DNA of 64,000 nt, from NCBI GenBank assembly GCA_021463845.1, contig JAJTXV010000002.1, positions 290,962-354,961 of the forward strand, written 5' to 3'. Below the pieces are notes generated by a model. The model did not search any database. It saw only the letters and a list, made by a program, of their open reading frames with translations, and was not told the DNA's origin. Both the position numbers and the translations under genes were made by a program. Numbering within the stretch: position 1 is the first letter of the stretch; the number at the start of each line of letters is the position of its first letter. This stretch comes from Anaerolineales bacterium. GTDB taxonomy: Bacteria; Chloroflexota; Anaerolineae; Anaerolineales; UBA11579. Below are positions 51,349 to 59,972 of the stretch, one piece after another.

Positions 51349-52394
51349 ATGAAGAAAGACGTTCTCTACCCGCCAAGCTGGGTTGACCGCTTGTTGGACT
51401 GGATTGACCGCTTGCCGGTGCCGACCTGGGCTTTTTTCCTGATCCTTTTTTTGTTTCAACCTTGGGGTCGCACGCCATCAGTTGGCTGAATAACACACTT
51501 CCCTGGGGCCAGCCATCATTTTTGCAGGTGCTTAATGGCGTGTGGCCGCCATTGGTGCTGTTTGTGATTTATAACACGGACAATTTGGCCGAAGAAGCCA
51601 TGCGCCGCTTTGAACCCCTGGTGCGCACCAAGCGTGACGAGTTCCAGGATCTGAGTTACCGCATCACCACCATGCCTGCCGGCATCCCGGCGATCCTGTA
51701 TCTGGTTGCCCTGGTTCTCATGGGCTGGCTGGCCATACAGGACCCGCGCATGGTGATTTATGAAACGCCGACAGGGGACATACATCCGCTGTCCTGGGTG
51801 ATCGGCTTCATTCTTAGCGTTCCATCGTACAGCATGGCGCCGATCATCTTTTATCACGCCTTGCGCCAGCTGTACCTGATCACCAAAGTCTTTGAACTGG
51901 TGGACGAGGTTAACGTGTTCCATCAGCAGCCAATGTATGCCTTCTCTGGATTGACCATGCGCACCGCGTTGTGGTTTTTATCCATGGTCTACGTCACGTA
52001 TGTAAGCAACCTTTTATACGAAGCTACTTTGACCGAGGATACGATCAACCTGAGCATTGCAGCTGGTTTGGTGCCAGCCTCATTGTTTGTTGTCATTGTC
52101 CCCCTGCTGGGTATCCATAGGCGACTGGTGCATGCCAAAGGGGATGTGCTGGCAAAGAATAGCCACCAGATTGAGAAAGCACAGCTTAACCTCTATAAGG
52201 CCATTGACAAGAACGATGCCGACCACATCAAGAGCGCAGACGCCGCCATCACCAGCTTGTATCGAGTGCATGAGCAGCTGAAGGCAGTGCCCACCTGGCC
52301 GTGGGCCACTGGCAGCTTCCGCAATTTCCTCTCCGCCATCCTGATCCCGATGATGTTGTGGCTGTTGCAGACCCTGGCCAGCCGCTTTTTGTGA
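51349..52394 (+). CDS. Multi-span membrane protein split by a -1 shift in a T7 run
   Basis: ATG 51349 (RBS GGAGG 51336-51340) opens a frame beginning MKKDVLYPPSWVDRLLDWID that stops at TGA 51487. The main frame (51453-52394, about 313 residues) is -1 to it and has no SD-linked start; TTG 51462 would be its first. Slippage at T_TTT_TTG (51447-51453) joins them into one protein of about 348 residues with the first TM span continuous (PTWAFFLILFF-VSTLGSHA). About six TM spans follow and a cytosolic C-terminal part (230-300). Family unknown. The break could be a real indel, a sequencing error, or frameshifting. Confidence 0.65.
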
Positions 52395-52409
52395 GCCGAG
52401 GGCATCAGG

Positions 52410-52415
52410 TAGAAT
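52410..52415 (+). promoter_or_regulatory. -10 box of the four-span membrane gene
   Basis: TAGAAT, 8 nt before ATG 52424, without Shine-Dalgarno; a leaderless start is likely. Confidence 0.5.
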
Positions 52416-52423
52416 CGCCGCGC

Positions 52424-52912
52424 ATGTCACAGATCGTCCCGCAGACCCCCAAGGGCGCCAGCCGCACCCTCAAGAAACGCCTGGGCATTTTCACCACCGT
52501 CTTGGGTATGCTCATTTTCCTGCTTGGCGCTACACCGCAGCTGTTCGGCCTGGACCGCAGCCCGGTGGTCGGCTTCGTGCAGATCACCGTCTTCATTCTG
52601 GGCCTGGGCTTGCTGGGGCTGGGCGGCTACTTCACGCTGGATGCGCTGTGGCGCGATACGCCCAAGAACATCCCGGCGGATATTGGCATACGCCTGGCCG
52701 GCACAGGCTATGTCATCGCGTTGACCTCGGGCCTGGCAGATGTATTTGGCCTGGGCACGCGGCCGCTGCCCTCGGTGCCGTTCTTCGGCTACTGGCAGGG
52801 TGCCGGCGTGCTGATCGGCCAGCTCATCATGATCGTGGGCTTCATCATGTTCTCGCCCTTTTGGGCGCGGCGCCCCCAGCCAACCAAAAGCAACAAAAAA
52901 CGGCGCAAGTAG
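52424..52912 (+). CDS. Four-span membrane protein, unknown function
   Basis: A 162-residue protein with four TM helices (about 22-42, 50-72, 88-108, 122-146) and a basic C-terminus (KSNKKRRK). No family is recognised; the glycine-rich spans suggest tight packing. ATG 52424 is used: the longer frame to 52301 lies in the preceding gene. It has no RBS, and a -10 box lies 8 nt upstream. Confidence 0.7.
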   Translation: MSQIVPQTPKGASRTLKKRLGIFTTVLGMLIFLLGATPQLFGLDRSPVVGFVQITVFILGLGLLGLGGYFTLDALWRDTPKNIPADIGIRLAGTGYVIALTSGLADVFGLGTRPLPSVPFFGYWQGAGVLIGQLIMIVGFIMFSPFWARRPQPTKSNKKRRK

Positions 52913-52922
52913 CGCCGTTTTT
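52895..52922. terminator. Bidirectional terminator, overlapping the stop of the four-span gene
   Basis: CGGCGC / GCGCCG with flanking A6 and T5, loop AAGTA, between convergent genes. Confidence 0.8.
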
Positions 52923-52926
52923 GCTT

Positions 52927-54279
52927 TTAGTTGGCTTCCGCCACCGGGCTGAGCCCGATGGCTGTGAGCATTTCTTCGTTGCTGGAGAACTTGAACTCCG
53001 GCAGGCCGCGCTCAGTTGCCACGGCGGCCTCCACCTCTTCGAGCCTGGCCAGGTCGGCGTTGGTAACGATGGGCAGGTCCAGCTCGGTGAGCTTGGTTTG
53101 CAGGGCCGCCAGGGCGCCGTTACCGGTGTCCGCACGGCTGGCCAGGTAGGCTAGCACGGCGTGGGCGGCCTGTGTGCCGTCTTTGCGTGCCGCGCCCACC
53201 AGGCCAGTGCTGGCCTCGCGGGCCCAGCCGGCCAGGAACACGCCCTCGATGGGTTGCTGGCTCTCGGGGTCGTAGGCTTCGTAGGAGATGCCGTCATCGA
53301 CGAAGCGCGGTTGGGGGTTCTTGGCAAAGTCGCCCCACTTGTCGAGCGGCAGGCCAAAGCGGTTGTCGATGCGGTCACCGATGCAGAATACCACCGTGTC
53401 GCCTTCGATGAGGCGGTAGCTGCCCTGACCTTTGGCGGTGGTGCTGCCATCCTCACGGGCGGCCAGCAGCGTGTCTTCGACCTCGAGGCCAACTACGCGG
53501 CCATCGGCGTCGCCTACGATGCGGTGCGGCGAGGCCAGGAAATCAAAGCGCATGCGCGTGTCGGAGACTTTGGGCTCAGCGCCCGGCAGGGCGGAGAGGA
53601 TGTAGTCTTTGGCGGCCTGCGGATCCTGCCCGACGGAAGCCATGTTGGCGGCGCAGCGGGCCAGCTCGGCATCCAGAGCGGCCAGGTCCAGATTGGCGGC
53701 CACGGTTTCCATTTCCTTCTTGGTGAACTTGACGTCCGCCGGGCCGCGGCGCACAGCAGCCACCAGCTCATCCACCTTGAGCTCGCGCACCGCCCAGTGG
53801 GCAATATCCAGCATCACGTTGCCGGCGCCCACACAGATGATGCGGCGGCCGATGCCGAACTGCTGCTGGCTGAAAGGCGGCAGCTTGTTGTAGTGATAGA
53901 CCAGATCCTTGGCGTGATACACGCCCTGCAAGTCTTCGCCTTCAAGGCCCAGCCACTTGGTACCCTGGGCGCCCACGCTCACCAGCACGGCGTCAAAGCC
54001 CATGCCTTGCAGGTCAGCCAGGCTGAGCGGGCCGCCCTCCTGGATGCTGAGGTTGCCAAAGTAGGCCAGGTTGGGCAGCGCCAGCACCTGGCGGAACTGC
54101 TTGCGCAGGCCATCTTTCATTTTGTACTTGTTGGGGTAGATCCCGTACTCTGCCAGGCCGCCGGCTTTGATGTCTCGATTGATCAGGGCGACCTGTACGC
54201 CGGCGTTGGCCAGCTCGCGGGCTGCAAACAGACCGGCAGGGCCGGCGCCGATGACGGCTACAGTGCGTTGTGAGGACAT
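52927..54279 (-). CDS. FprA-type ferredoxin/adrenodoxin NADP+ reductase
   Basis: A 450-residue flavoprotein with the layout of mycobacterial FprA. FAD is bound by VAVIGAGPAGLFAARELA (about 7-24); NADP by GRRIICVGAGNVMLDIAHW (about 149-167); the LAGWAREASTGLVGAARKDG segment (about 360-380) is diagnostic. It moves electrons between NADPH and ferredoxin. ATG 54279 (MSSQRT) is chosen over 54288, because the -10-like TACAAT (minus strand) lies 7 nt upstream. The final 50 residues (after about 400) are family-typical. Confidence 0.9.
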   Translation of the reverse strand: MSSQRTVAVIGAGPAGLFAARELANAGVQVALINRDIKAGGLAEYGIYPNKYKMKDGLRKQFRQVLALPNLAYFGNLSIQEGGPLSLADLQGMGFDAVLVSVGAQGTKWLGLEGEDLQGVYHAKDLVYHYNKLPPFSQQQFGIGRRIICVGAGNVMLDIAHWAVRELKVDELVAAVRRGPADVKFTKKEMETVAANLDLAALDAELARCAANMASVGQDPQAAKDYILSALPGAEPKVSDTRMRFDFLASPHRIVGDADGRVVGLEVEDTLLAAREDGSTTAKGQGSYRLIEGDTVVFCIGDRIDNRFGLPLDKWGDFAKNPQPRFVDDGISYEAYDPESQQPIEGVFLAGWAREASTGLVGAARKDGTQAAHAVLAYLASRADTGNGALAALQTKLTELDLPIVTNADLARLEEVEAAVATERGLPEFKFSSNEEMLTAIGLSPVAEAN

Positions 54280-54381
54280 GGCCTTCATTGTACGGCGGAA
54301 TGCCCACGGCTGCGGTGTCAAACGCCTCGTTTTCACAGGCAAAATGTCCAAAAGAAGGCCCGCTGTGCTATATTCGTACGT

Positions 54382-54400
54382 GCCACCCGAACAGGGTGGC
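54382..54400 (+). other. Hairpin in the 5' leader of the M16 operon
   Basis: GCCACCC / GGGTGGC with a GAACA loop, 14 nt upstream of ATG 54414 and downstream of a TATATT box (54369-54374). No Shine-Dalgarno follows it. Confidence 0.45.
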
Positions 54401-54413
54401 CTCACATTTGCCT

Positions 54414-55697
54414 ATGCAACTTACTCAATACACCCTGCCCAACGGCCTCAAAGTTCTGCTTAAGGAAATCCATACCGCCCCGCTCATCAGCCACTGGCTG
54501 TGGGTGCGCGCCGGCTCGCGTGACGAGGGGCCGGGGTTGAGCGGCATCTCGCACTGGGTCGAGCATATGCAGTTCAAGGGCACGCCGCAGTTCCCCGCCG
54601 GCGAACTGGACAAGACCATCTCTCGCGATGGCGGGTTTTGGAACGCCATGACCTATATCGACTGGACGGCGTACTACGAGACCATGCCGTCTGAGAAGAT
54701 CGATCTGGCGCTGCGCCTGGAGGCGGACCGCTTCATCAACAGCCAGTTTGACCCCAAAGAGGTCGAATCCGAGCGCACCGTGATCATGTCGGAGCGCCAG
54801 GGCAACGAGAACAGCCCCATGTTCCTGCTGGATGAGGATGTGCAGCAGGCCGCGTTTGACAAGCACCCCTACAAGCATGAGGTCATCGGCCACATGGCTG
54901 ACCTCAAAACCATCACGCGCGACGACCTTTTCAACCATTACAAGCACTTTTACGTGCCGGGCAACGCTGTTTTGGCGATCGCTGGTGACTTTGATACCCA
55001 ACGCATGCTGGCCCGGGTCGAGGAGCTGTATGCGAGCGTGCCCAGCGGGCAGGCGCCCACCCGCGTGGCACAGGATGAGCCTGCGCCCGAGGAAGAGCGC
55101 CGGGTGGTGACCCAGGGGCCGGGCGAGACCGTCTTCGTCAAGGCGGCCTACCGCTCACTGCGCGCCACCGATCCGGACTTCTTCGCCCTGACCGTGGCCG
55201 ACAGCCTGTTGGCTGGCCCCAGCAACCTGAACCTGTTCAGTGGCGGCATCTCCAACAAGACTTCGCGCTTGTATCGCCGCCTGGTCGAGAAGGATCTGGC
55301 CGTGGGCGTGAGTGGCGGCCTGCAGGCCACGATCGATCCGTACTTGTATGACATCACCATCACGGTGCACCCCAACAGCAGCGCCGAAGCCGCCGTGGCC
55401 GCGCTGGATGACGAGATCAAGCGCTTGCAGGATACGCCGCCCAAGATTGAGGAATTGCTGCGGGCGGTGAAGCAAGCCAAGGCTTTGTTCGCCTACGGCA
55501 GCGAGAGCATCACCAACCAGGCGTTCTGGATGGGCTTTGCCGAAGTGTTTGACCGCTATGCCTGGTTTGAGAATTATCTTGAACGGCTGGCGGCGGTGAC
55601 GCCGGCGGATGTGCAACGCGCCGCCCAGCTCTACCTGCGGCCCGAGCGCCGCGTGCTGGGCGTGTACCAACCCGATGGCAGCCCGGAGGCCGAATGA
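54414..55697 (+). CDS. M16-family zinc peptidase, catalytic subunit (PqqL/YmxG-type)
   Basis: A 427-residue inverzincin peptidase. The zinc motif HxxEH is H47-W-V-E50-H51 in SGISHWVEHMQFKGT, followed by the third ligand Glu region ESERTVIMSER (about 116-126). It acts with a partner chamber subunit, here the neighbouring gene. The long N-terminal extension to 54270 is not credible since it crosses the promoter and hairpin. The next start overlaps its stop (ATGA). Confidence 0.93.
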   Translation: MQLTQYTLPNGLKVLLKEIHTAPLISHWLWVRAGSRDEGPGLSGISHWVEHMQFKGTPQFPAGELDKTISRDGGFWNAMTYIDWTAYYETMPSEKIDLALRLEADRFINSQFDPKEVESERTVIMSERQGNENSPMFLLDEDVQQAAFDKHPYKHEVIGHMADLKTITRDDLFNHYKHFYVPGNAVLAIAGDFDTQRMLARVEELYASVPSGQAPTRVAQDEPAPEEERRVVTQGPGETVFVKAAYRSLRATDPDFFALTVADSLLAGPSNLNLFSGGISNKTSRLYRRLVEKDLAVGVSGGLQATIDPYLYDITITVHPNSSAEAAVAALDDEIKRLQDTPPKIEELLRAVKQAKALFAYGSESITNQAFWMGFAEVFDRYAWFENYLERLAAVTPADVQRAAQLYLRPERRVLGVYQPDGSPEAE

Positions 55698-56980
55698 CGC
55701 CGCGTTCTGCCATCCCGGGGGCGGATGACATCACGCGGGTGGAGCTGGCCAACGGCATCGTTGTGCTGGCGCGTGAGAACCCCAACTCCAAAGCAGTGAC
55801 TCTGCGCGGCTCCATTCTGGCCGGCGGGCTGCTGGACCCGGATGACAAGCTGGGTCTGGCCGACTTCACCGCTTCGATGCTGATGCGCGGCACCGCGGCG
55901 CGCGACTTCCAGACCATTTACGATTCGCTCGAATCGATCGGAGCCAGTTTTGGCTTCAACAGCGGCACGCACACGACTGGCTTTGGCGGCCGTTCGCTGG
56001 CTGAGGACTTTGGCCTGTTGCTGCAACTGGGCCGTGAGGCTCTGCTTTCGCCAGCTTTCCCGCCCGAGCATGTGGAGAAAGTGCGCGCCCAGCTCCTGAC
56101 CGGCCTCTCGTTGCGCGCCCAAGATACGCGTGACATGGCCTCGCTGTTGTTCGACGAGATGGTGTATCGCCATCACCCGTATGCGCGGGCAGACGAAGGC
56201 CACCCGCACACTATCTCGGCCATCACGCGCGAGGACTTGGTCAATTTCCACGGCAGCAACTTCGGCCCGCGCGGCATGTTGATCGTGGTCGTGGGCGGCA
56301 TCCCAGCTGCGGCTGCGGTGGAGCAGGTGCGGGCCGCATTTGAAGATTGGCACAACCCGCAGCAGCCCGCGCCGGTGCAGCTGCCGGCCTGGCAGCCGCT
56401 GCCTGCACGCGGTTACCGCCGCCTGGACATCGCCGGCAAGAGCCAGAGCGATGTCATTGTGGGCACTGGCGGCCCGCTGCGCAGGGCGCCTGACTATATG
56501 GCCGCCTCGCTGGGCAACAACATCCTGGGCCGCTTTGGCCTGATGGGCCGCGTGGGCGACTCGGTGCGCGAGAAGGCCGGGCTGGCCTACTACGCTTACA
56601 GCAGCCTGGGCGGCGGCCTGGGGCCGGACCCGTGGCTGGTGGCGGCGGGCGTCAACCCGGCCAACGAGGAGAAAGCCACCGAACTTATCTTCAAGGAAAT
56701 CGAGCGCTTCACTACCGAGTTGGTGAGCGAAGAAGAGCTGAGCGACAGCAAATCCAACTACATCGGCAGCATGCCCCTCTCGCTGGAAAGCAACGGCGGC
56801 GTGGCGGATGCACTGATGAGCATGGAGCGCTTTCAGCTGGGGTTGGACTATTACCGGAAGTTCCCCGACGAGGTCAACGCCGTCACGCGCCAGCAGGTGC
56901 TGGAAGCGGCGGCGCAGTACCTCAAGCCGGATCAGATGGCGGTCGCGGTGGCCGGGCCGCCGCGCACAGAGGCCGCATGA
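55694..56980 (+). CDS. M16-family non-catalytic partner subunit
   Basis: A 428-residue M16 protein lacking HxxEH (the corresponding place reads GLADFTASMLMRGT), but with the Arg/Tyr substrate-tail pair in GRVGDSVREKAGLAYYAYSS (about 292-311). This division, zinc in one subunit and R/Y in the other, is how bacterial M16B heterodimers and mitochondrial processing peptidase work. It starts within the previous stop codon (ATGA), so 1:1 synthesis is expected. Confidence 0.92.
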   Translation: MTPRSAIPGADDITRVELANGIVVLARENPNSKAVTLRGSILAGGLLDPDDKLGLADFTASMLMRGTAARDFQTIYDSLESIGASFGFNSGTHTTGFGGRSLAEDFGLLLQLGREALLSPAFPPEHVEKVRAQLLTGLSLRAQDTRDMASLLFDEMVYRHHPYARADEGHPHTISAITREDLVNFHGSNFGPRGMLIVVVGGIPAAAAVEQVRAAFEDWHNPQQPAPVQLPAWQPLPARGYRRLDIAGKSQSDVIVGTGGPLRRAPDYMAASLGNNILGRFGLMGRVGDSVREKAGLAYYAYSSLGGGLGPDPWLVAAGVNPANEEKATELIFKEIERFTTELVSEEELSDSKSNYIGSMPLSLESNGGVADALMSMERFQLGLDYYRKFPDEVNAVTRQQVLEAAAQYLKPDQMAVAVAGPPRTEAA

Positions 56981-57339
56981 GCCTGCATACAGGTGTGGAC
57001 ATGATCGAAGTGCGCCGCCTGCGGGACGCTATTGAGCGCCACGGCGACCGCTTCCTGAAGCGTATCTACACCCCGCGTGAGCTGGAGCAGCTGAACGGCA
57101 ACCTGGCCTCGCTGGCTTCGCGCTTCGCGGCCAAGGAGGCGGTGGCCAAGGCGCTGGGCACCGGCATCGGAGACCTGAGCTGGCTGGAAGTGGAAATTCT
57201 GCGCGGCGAGCGCAAGGAACCCGTGCTGCAGCTGCACGGGGCCGCCCTGGCGCTGGCCGAGAAGCACGGCATTACCCGCTGGTCGCTGAGTATCAGCCAT
57301 ACCCAGGACCATGCCATCGCCTTTGTAGTGGCTCTATAA
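56977..57339 (+). CDS. acpS: Holo-[acyl-carrier-protein] synthase
   Basis: A 120-residue AcpS. HTGVDMIEVRRLRDAIERHGDRFLKRIYTP (about 4-33) has the Mg-binding Asp9, RFAAKEAVAKALGTGI (about 46-61) the Glu and Lys, and ISHTQDHAIAFVV the third motif. It transfers phosphopantetheine from CoA to ACP. Its ATG overlaps the M16 stop (ATGA), so it is the third gene of that operon; the longer frame to 56632 is a shadow. Confidence 0.94.
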   Translation: MSLHTGVDMIEVRRLRDAIERHGDRFLKRIYTPRELEQLNGNLASLASRFAAKEAVAKALGTGIGDLSWLEVEILRGERKEPVLQLHGAALALAEKHGITRWSLSISHTQDHAIAFVVAL

Positions 57340-57359
57340 CCCCAAAAAGCGCACGGGCG

Positions 57360-57365
57360 TATAAT
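57360..57365 (+). promoter_or_regulatory. -10 box of the penicillin acylase gene
   Basis: TATAAT 38 nt upstream of ATG 57404, which has a good AAGGAG RBS. No clear -35. Confidence 0.5.
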
Positions 57366-57403
57366 TCGGCTTGGCATCTATCGGATAGCCAAGGAGTTCT
57401 CAA

Positions 57404-59917
57404 ATGGGAAAGATTTTGCGCGCAATTGGGCTGGGCCTGTTAGGCCTGATCCTGCTTTTGGCGGCAGTGGTGGCGATCATGCTGCCCGGCCAGATCAAAG
57501 CTTCATACCCACAAATTGACGGTGAAATTCAAGTGCCTGGCCTGCAAGGCCAGGTTGAAGTCATTCGCGATGAGAATGGCATTCCGCACATCTACGCCAG
57601 CAATGAGCATGACCTGTTCTTTGCCCAGGGGTATGTGCATGCCCAGGACCGCTTCTGGCAGATGGACTTTCAGCGCCACACCAGCCGCGGCCGCCTGTCT
57701 GAGCTGATGGGCAGCAATACTGCCGATATTGACCAGTTCCTGCGCACCATGGGTTGGGAACGGGTAGCCTGGGCCGAGCTGGAACTGCTGGACGAGCAGA
57801 GCATGGCCATGCTGGAAGCCTATTCGGCCGGCGTGAATGCCTATATGGCTGACCGTAGCGGCACGGAGCTGAGCCTGGAGTACCTGTTCCTCAAGCTCCT
57901 CAACAGCAACTACACCCCGCGCCCCTGGGAACCGTTGGATACCGTAAGCTGGGCCAAGGCCATGGCCTGGGACCTGCGCGACAACATGGACACTGAGATC
58001 GAGCGCGCCCTGCTGCTGAAGTATTTCTCTGAGCAGCAGATCGCTGAGCTGTACCCGGCCTACCCTGAGGATAAGCCGGTGATGGTGCCCGACTTTGAGC
58101 TATCGGAAGAATCCATCAGCGTGCAGAACCTGGCGCCGCATGGCGCCGAGGTGGCTGCGCTGATGCAGAGCTTGGAGACGCGTGTGGCCGCGCTGGACGC
58201 GTTGCTTGCCAGCGACCCGAACACCGAGCTGGGTTCCAACAGCTGGGTGGTGTCTGGCGATCTGACCGCCAGCGGCATGCCGCTGTTTGCCAATGACCCG
58301 CATCTGGGTCAGAGCGCGCCTTCCATCTGGTATCAGGTGGGCTTGCACTGTGAGCCAGTTGGCCCGGATTGCAACTTCAATGCCGCCGGCGTCTCCTTTG
58401 TGGGCGCGCCCGGCGTAGTGCTGGGTCACAATGACAGCATTGCCTGGGGCTTCACCAACGTAGGCCCGGATGTGATGGACCTGTATGTGGTGCTGGTCAA
58501 CCCTGACAACCCGTTCCAGTACGAGATGAACGGCGAGTGGGTGGACATGCAGGTGATCGAAGAAGAGATCGTGGTGGCCGGCAGCGAAACGATCGTGCTG
58601 CCAGTGCGCATTACGCAGTTCGGCCCGATCGTTTCGGATACGTATGGAAGCCTGACCGACTTTGACGAGACCTCTGGCCTCAACCTGCCGGAGAACTATG
58701 CCGTGGCCCTGAGCTGGACGGCCCTGCAGCCCGGTACCACGCTGCAGTCCCTGTTCAAGCTCAACCGTGCCCAGAACTTCGAAGAGTTCCGTGAAGCGGC
58801 GCGTGAGTTTGTTGTACCCTCACAGAACCTGCTGTATGCAGATGTAGACGGAAACATTGGCTACCAGATGCCCGGCTACATCCCGCTGAGGGCGGCTGGC
58901 GACGGCCGCTTCCCGGCGCCGGGCTGGACCAATCAGTTCGCCTGGACGGGATACATTCCGTTCGAGCATTTGCCCTACGCCTACAACCCGGAGTCTGGCT
59001 ACATTGTGACCGCCAACAACGCCGTGGTTGGGGCAGAGTACCCCTATCACATTGCAGACATGTGGGACTATGGCTACCGTGCCCAGCGTATTGTTGACAT
59101 GATCGAAGGTGCGCCCGGCCCGATCGACAGCGCCTACTACCAGGAAATGTTGGCTGACAACCTGAACCTGGGCGCAGGGCCGGTGGTGGACGCGCTGGTG
59201 GCTTTGGACTATGGCGACGCGCGCTTGAACGAACTGCGCGACCTGCTGGCCCAATGGGACGGCCGCCACGACAAAGAATCGGCCGGTGCGGCCCTGTTCG
59301 TGCCGGTGTGGAAGCACCTGCTGGCCAACACCTTCAACGATGACCTGCCCGAGGACGCCTGGCCCAACGCCGGCGGCGGCAGCGGGTGGTATGTGGTGAT
59401 GGAAAACTTGTTGGCTCAGCCTGAGAGTCCCTGGTGGGATGACAGCGCCACCGCCGATGTCGTGGAAACGCGTGACGAGATTCTGCAGCGCGCTTTTGCC
59501 GACGGCGTGGCCGAGGTGGAAGACAAGCTGGGCAAAGACGAGAGCCAGTGGGCCTGGGGTGACCTGCACACCATCACCTTTGAGCACGGCGTGATGAGCA
59601 GCTTCCCGCTGATCGACCGCCTGTTCAACCCTGGCCCATACCGCCTGTCGGGCGGCAACTCGATCGTGAATGCAACCGGCTGGGGCGGTGACCCTGACTA
59701 CAGCACCAGCACCATCCCATCCAAGCGCACCATCTTTGATCTGAGTGATTGGCAGAATGCTCTGCAGATCACCTCGCTGGGCCAGTCTGGGCATGTGAAC
59801 CACGAGCACTACAATGACCTGGCGCCGCTGTGGGCGGACCTGCAGTTCATCCCGCTGCACTGGGAGCGCGAAGCTATCGAAGCCGCGGCCGAGGGACACC
59901 TGATTCTGAAGCCGTAG
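57404..59917 (+). CDS. Penicillin acylase family protein (S45 N-terminal nucleophile amidase)
   Basis: An 837-residue precursor. A membrane anchor/signal (about 5-28) is followed by an alpha-chain region with EVIRDENGIPHIYASNEHDLFFAQGYVHAQDRFWQMDFQRH, then the autocleavage site TELG|SNSWVVSG with nucleophile Ser278, and the beta chain with ANDPHLG, YGDSIAWGFTNVGPD-like and NTHSGNSG-type regions. It would be exported and processed. Such enzymes hydrolyse amides including acyl-homoserine lactones and N-acyl amino acids; natural substrate unknown. A terminator follows. Confidence 0.93.
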   Translation: MGKILRAIGLGLLGLILLLAAVVAIMLPGQIKASYPQIDGEIQVPGLQGQVEVIRDENGIPHIYASNEHDLFFAQGYVHAQDRFWQMDFQRHTSRGRLSELMGSNTADIDQFLRTMGWERVAWAELELLDEQSMAMLEAYSAGVNAYMADRSGTELSLEYLFLKLLNSNYTPRPWEPLDTVSWAKAMAWDLRDNMDTEIERALLLKYFSEQQIAELYPAYPEDKPVMVPDFELSEESISVQNLAPHGAEVAALMQSLETRVAALDALLASDPNTELGSNSWVVSGDLTASGMPLFANDPHLGQSAPSIWYQVGLHCEPVGPDCNFNAAGVSFVGAPGVVLGHNDSIAWGFTNVGPDVMDLYVVLVNPDNPFQYEMNGEWVDMQVIEEEIVVAGSETIVLPVRITQFGPIVSDTYGSLTDFDETSGLNLPENYAVALSWTALQPGTTLQSLFKLNRAQNFEEFREAAREFVVPSQNLLYADVDGNIGYQMPGYIPLRAAGDGRFPAPGWTNQFAWTGYIPFEHLPYAYNPESGYIVTANNAVVGAEYPYHIADMWDYGYRAQRIVDMIEGAPGPIDSAYYQEMLADNLNLGAGPVVDALVALDYGDARLNELRDLLAQWDGRHDKESAGAALFVPVWKHLLANTFNDDLPEDAWPNAGGGSGWYVVMENLLAQPESPWWDDSATADVVETRDEILQRAFADGVAEVEDKLGKDESQWAWGDLHTITFEHGVMSSFPLIDRLFNPGPYRLSGGNSIVNATGWGGDPDYSTSTIPSKRTIFDLSDWQNALQITSLGQSGHVNHEHYNDLAPLWADLQFIPLHWEREAIEAAAEGHLILKP

Positions 59918-59933
59918 CCGGTTCAAGCAAACT

Positions 59934-59971
59934 AAAAAAGAGGGCTGCCAGTATTGGCAGCCCTCTTTTTT
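59934..59971. terminator. Bidirectional terminator after the acylase gene
   Basis: Six As, GAGGGCTGCCA / TGGCAGCCCTC stem with a GTAT loop, six Ts, between convergent genes. Confidence 0.92.
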
Positions 59972-59972
59972 G

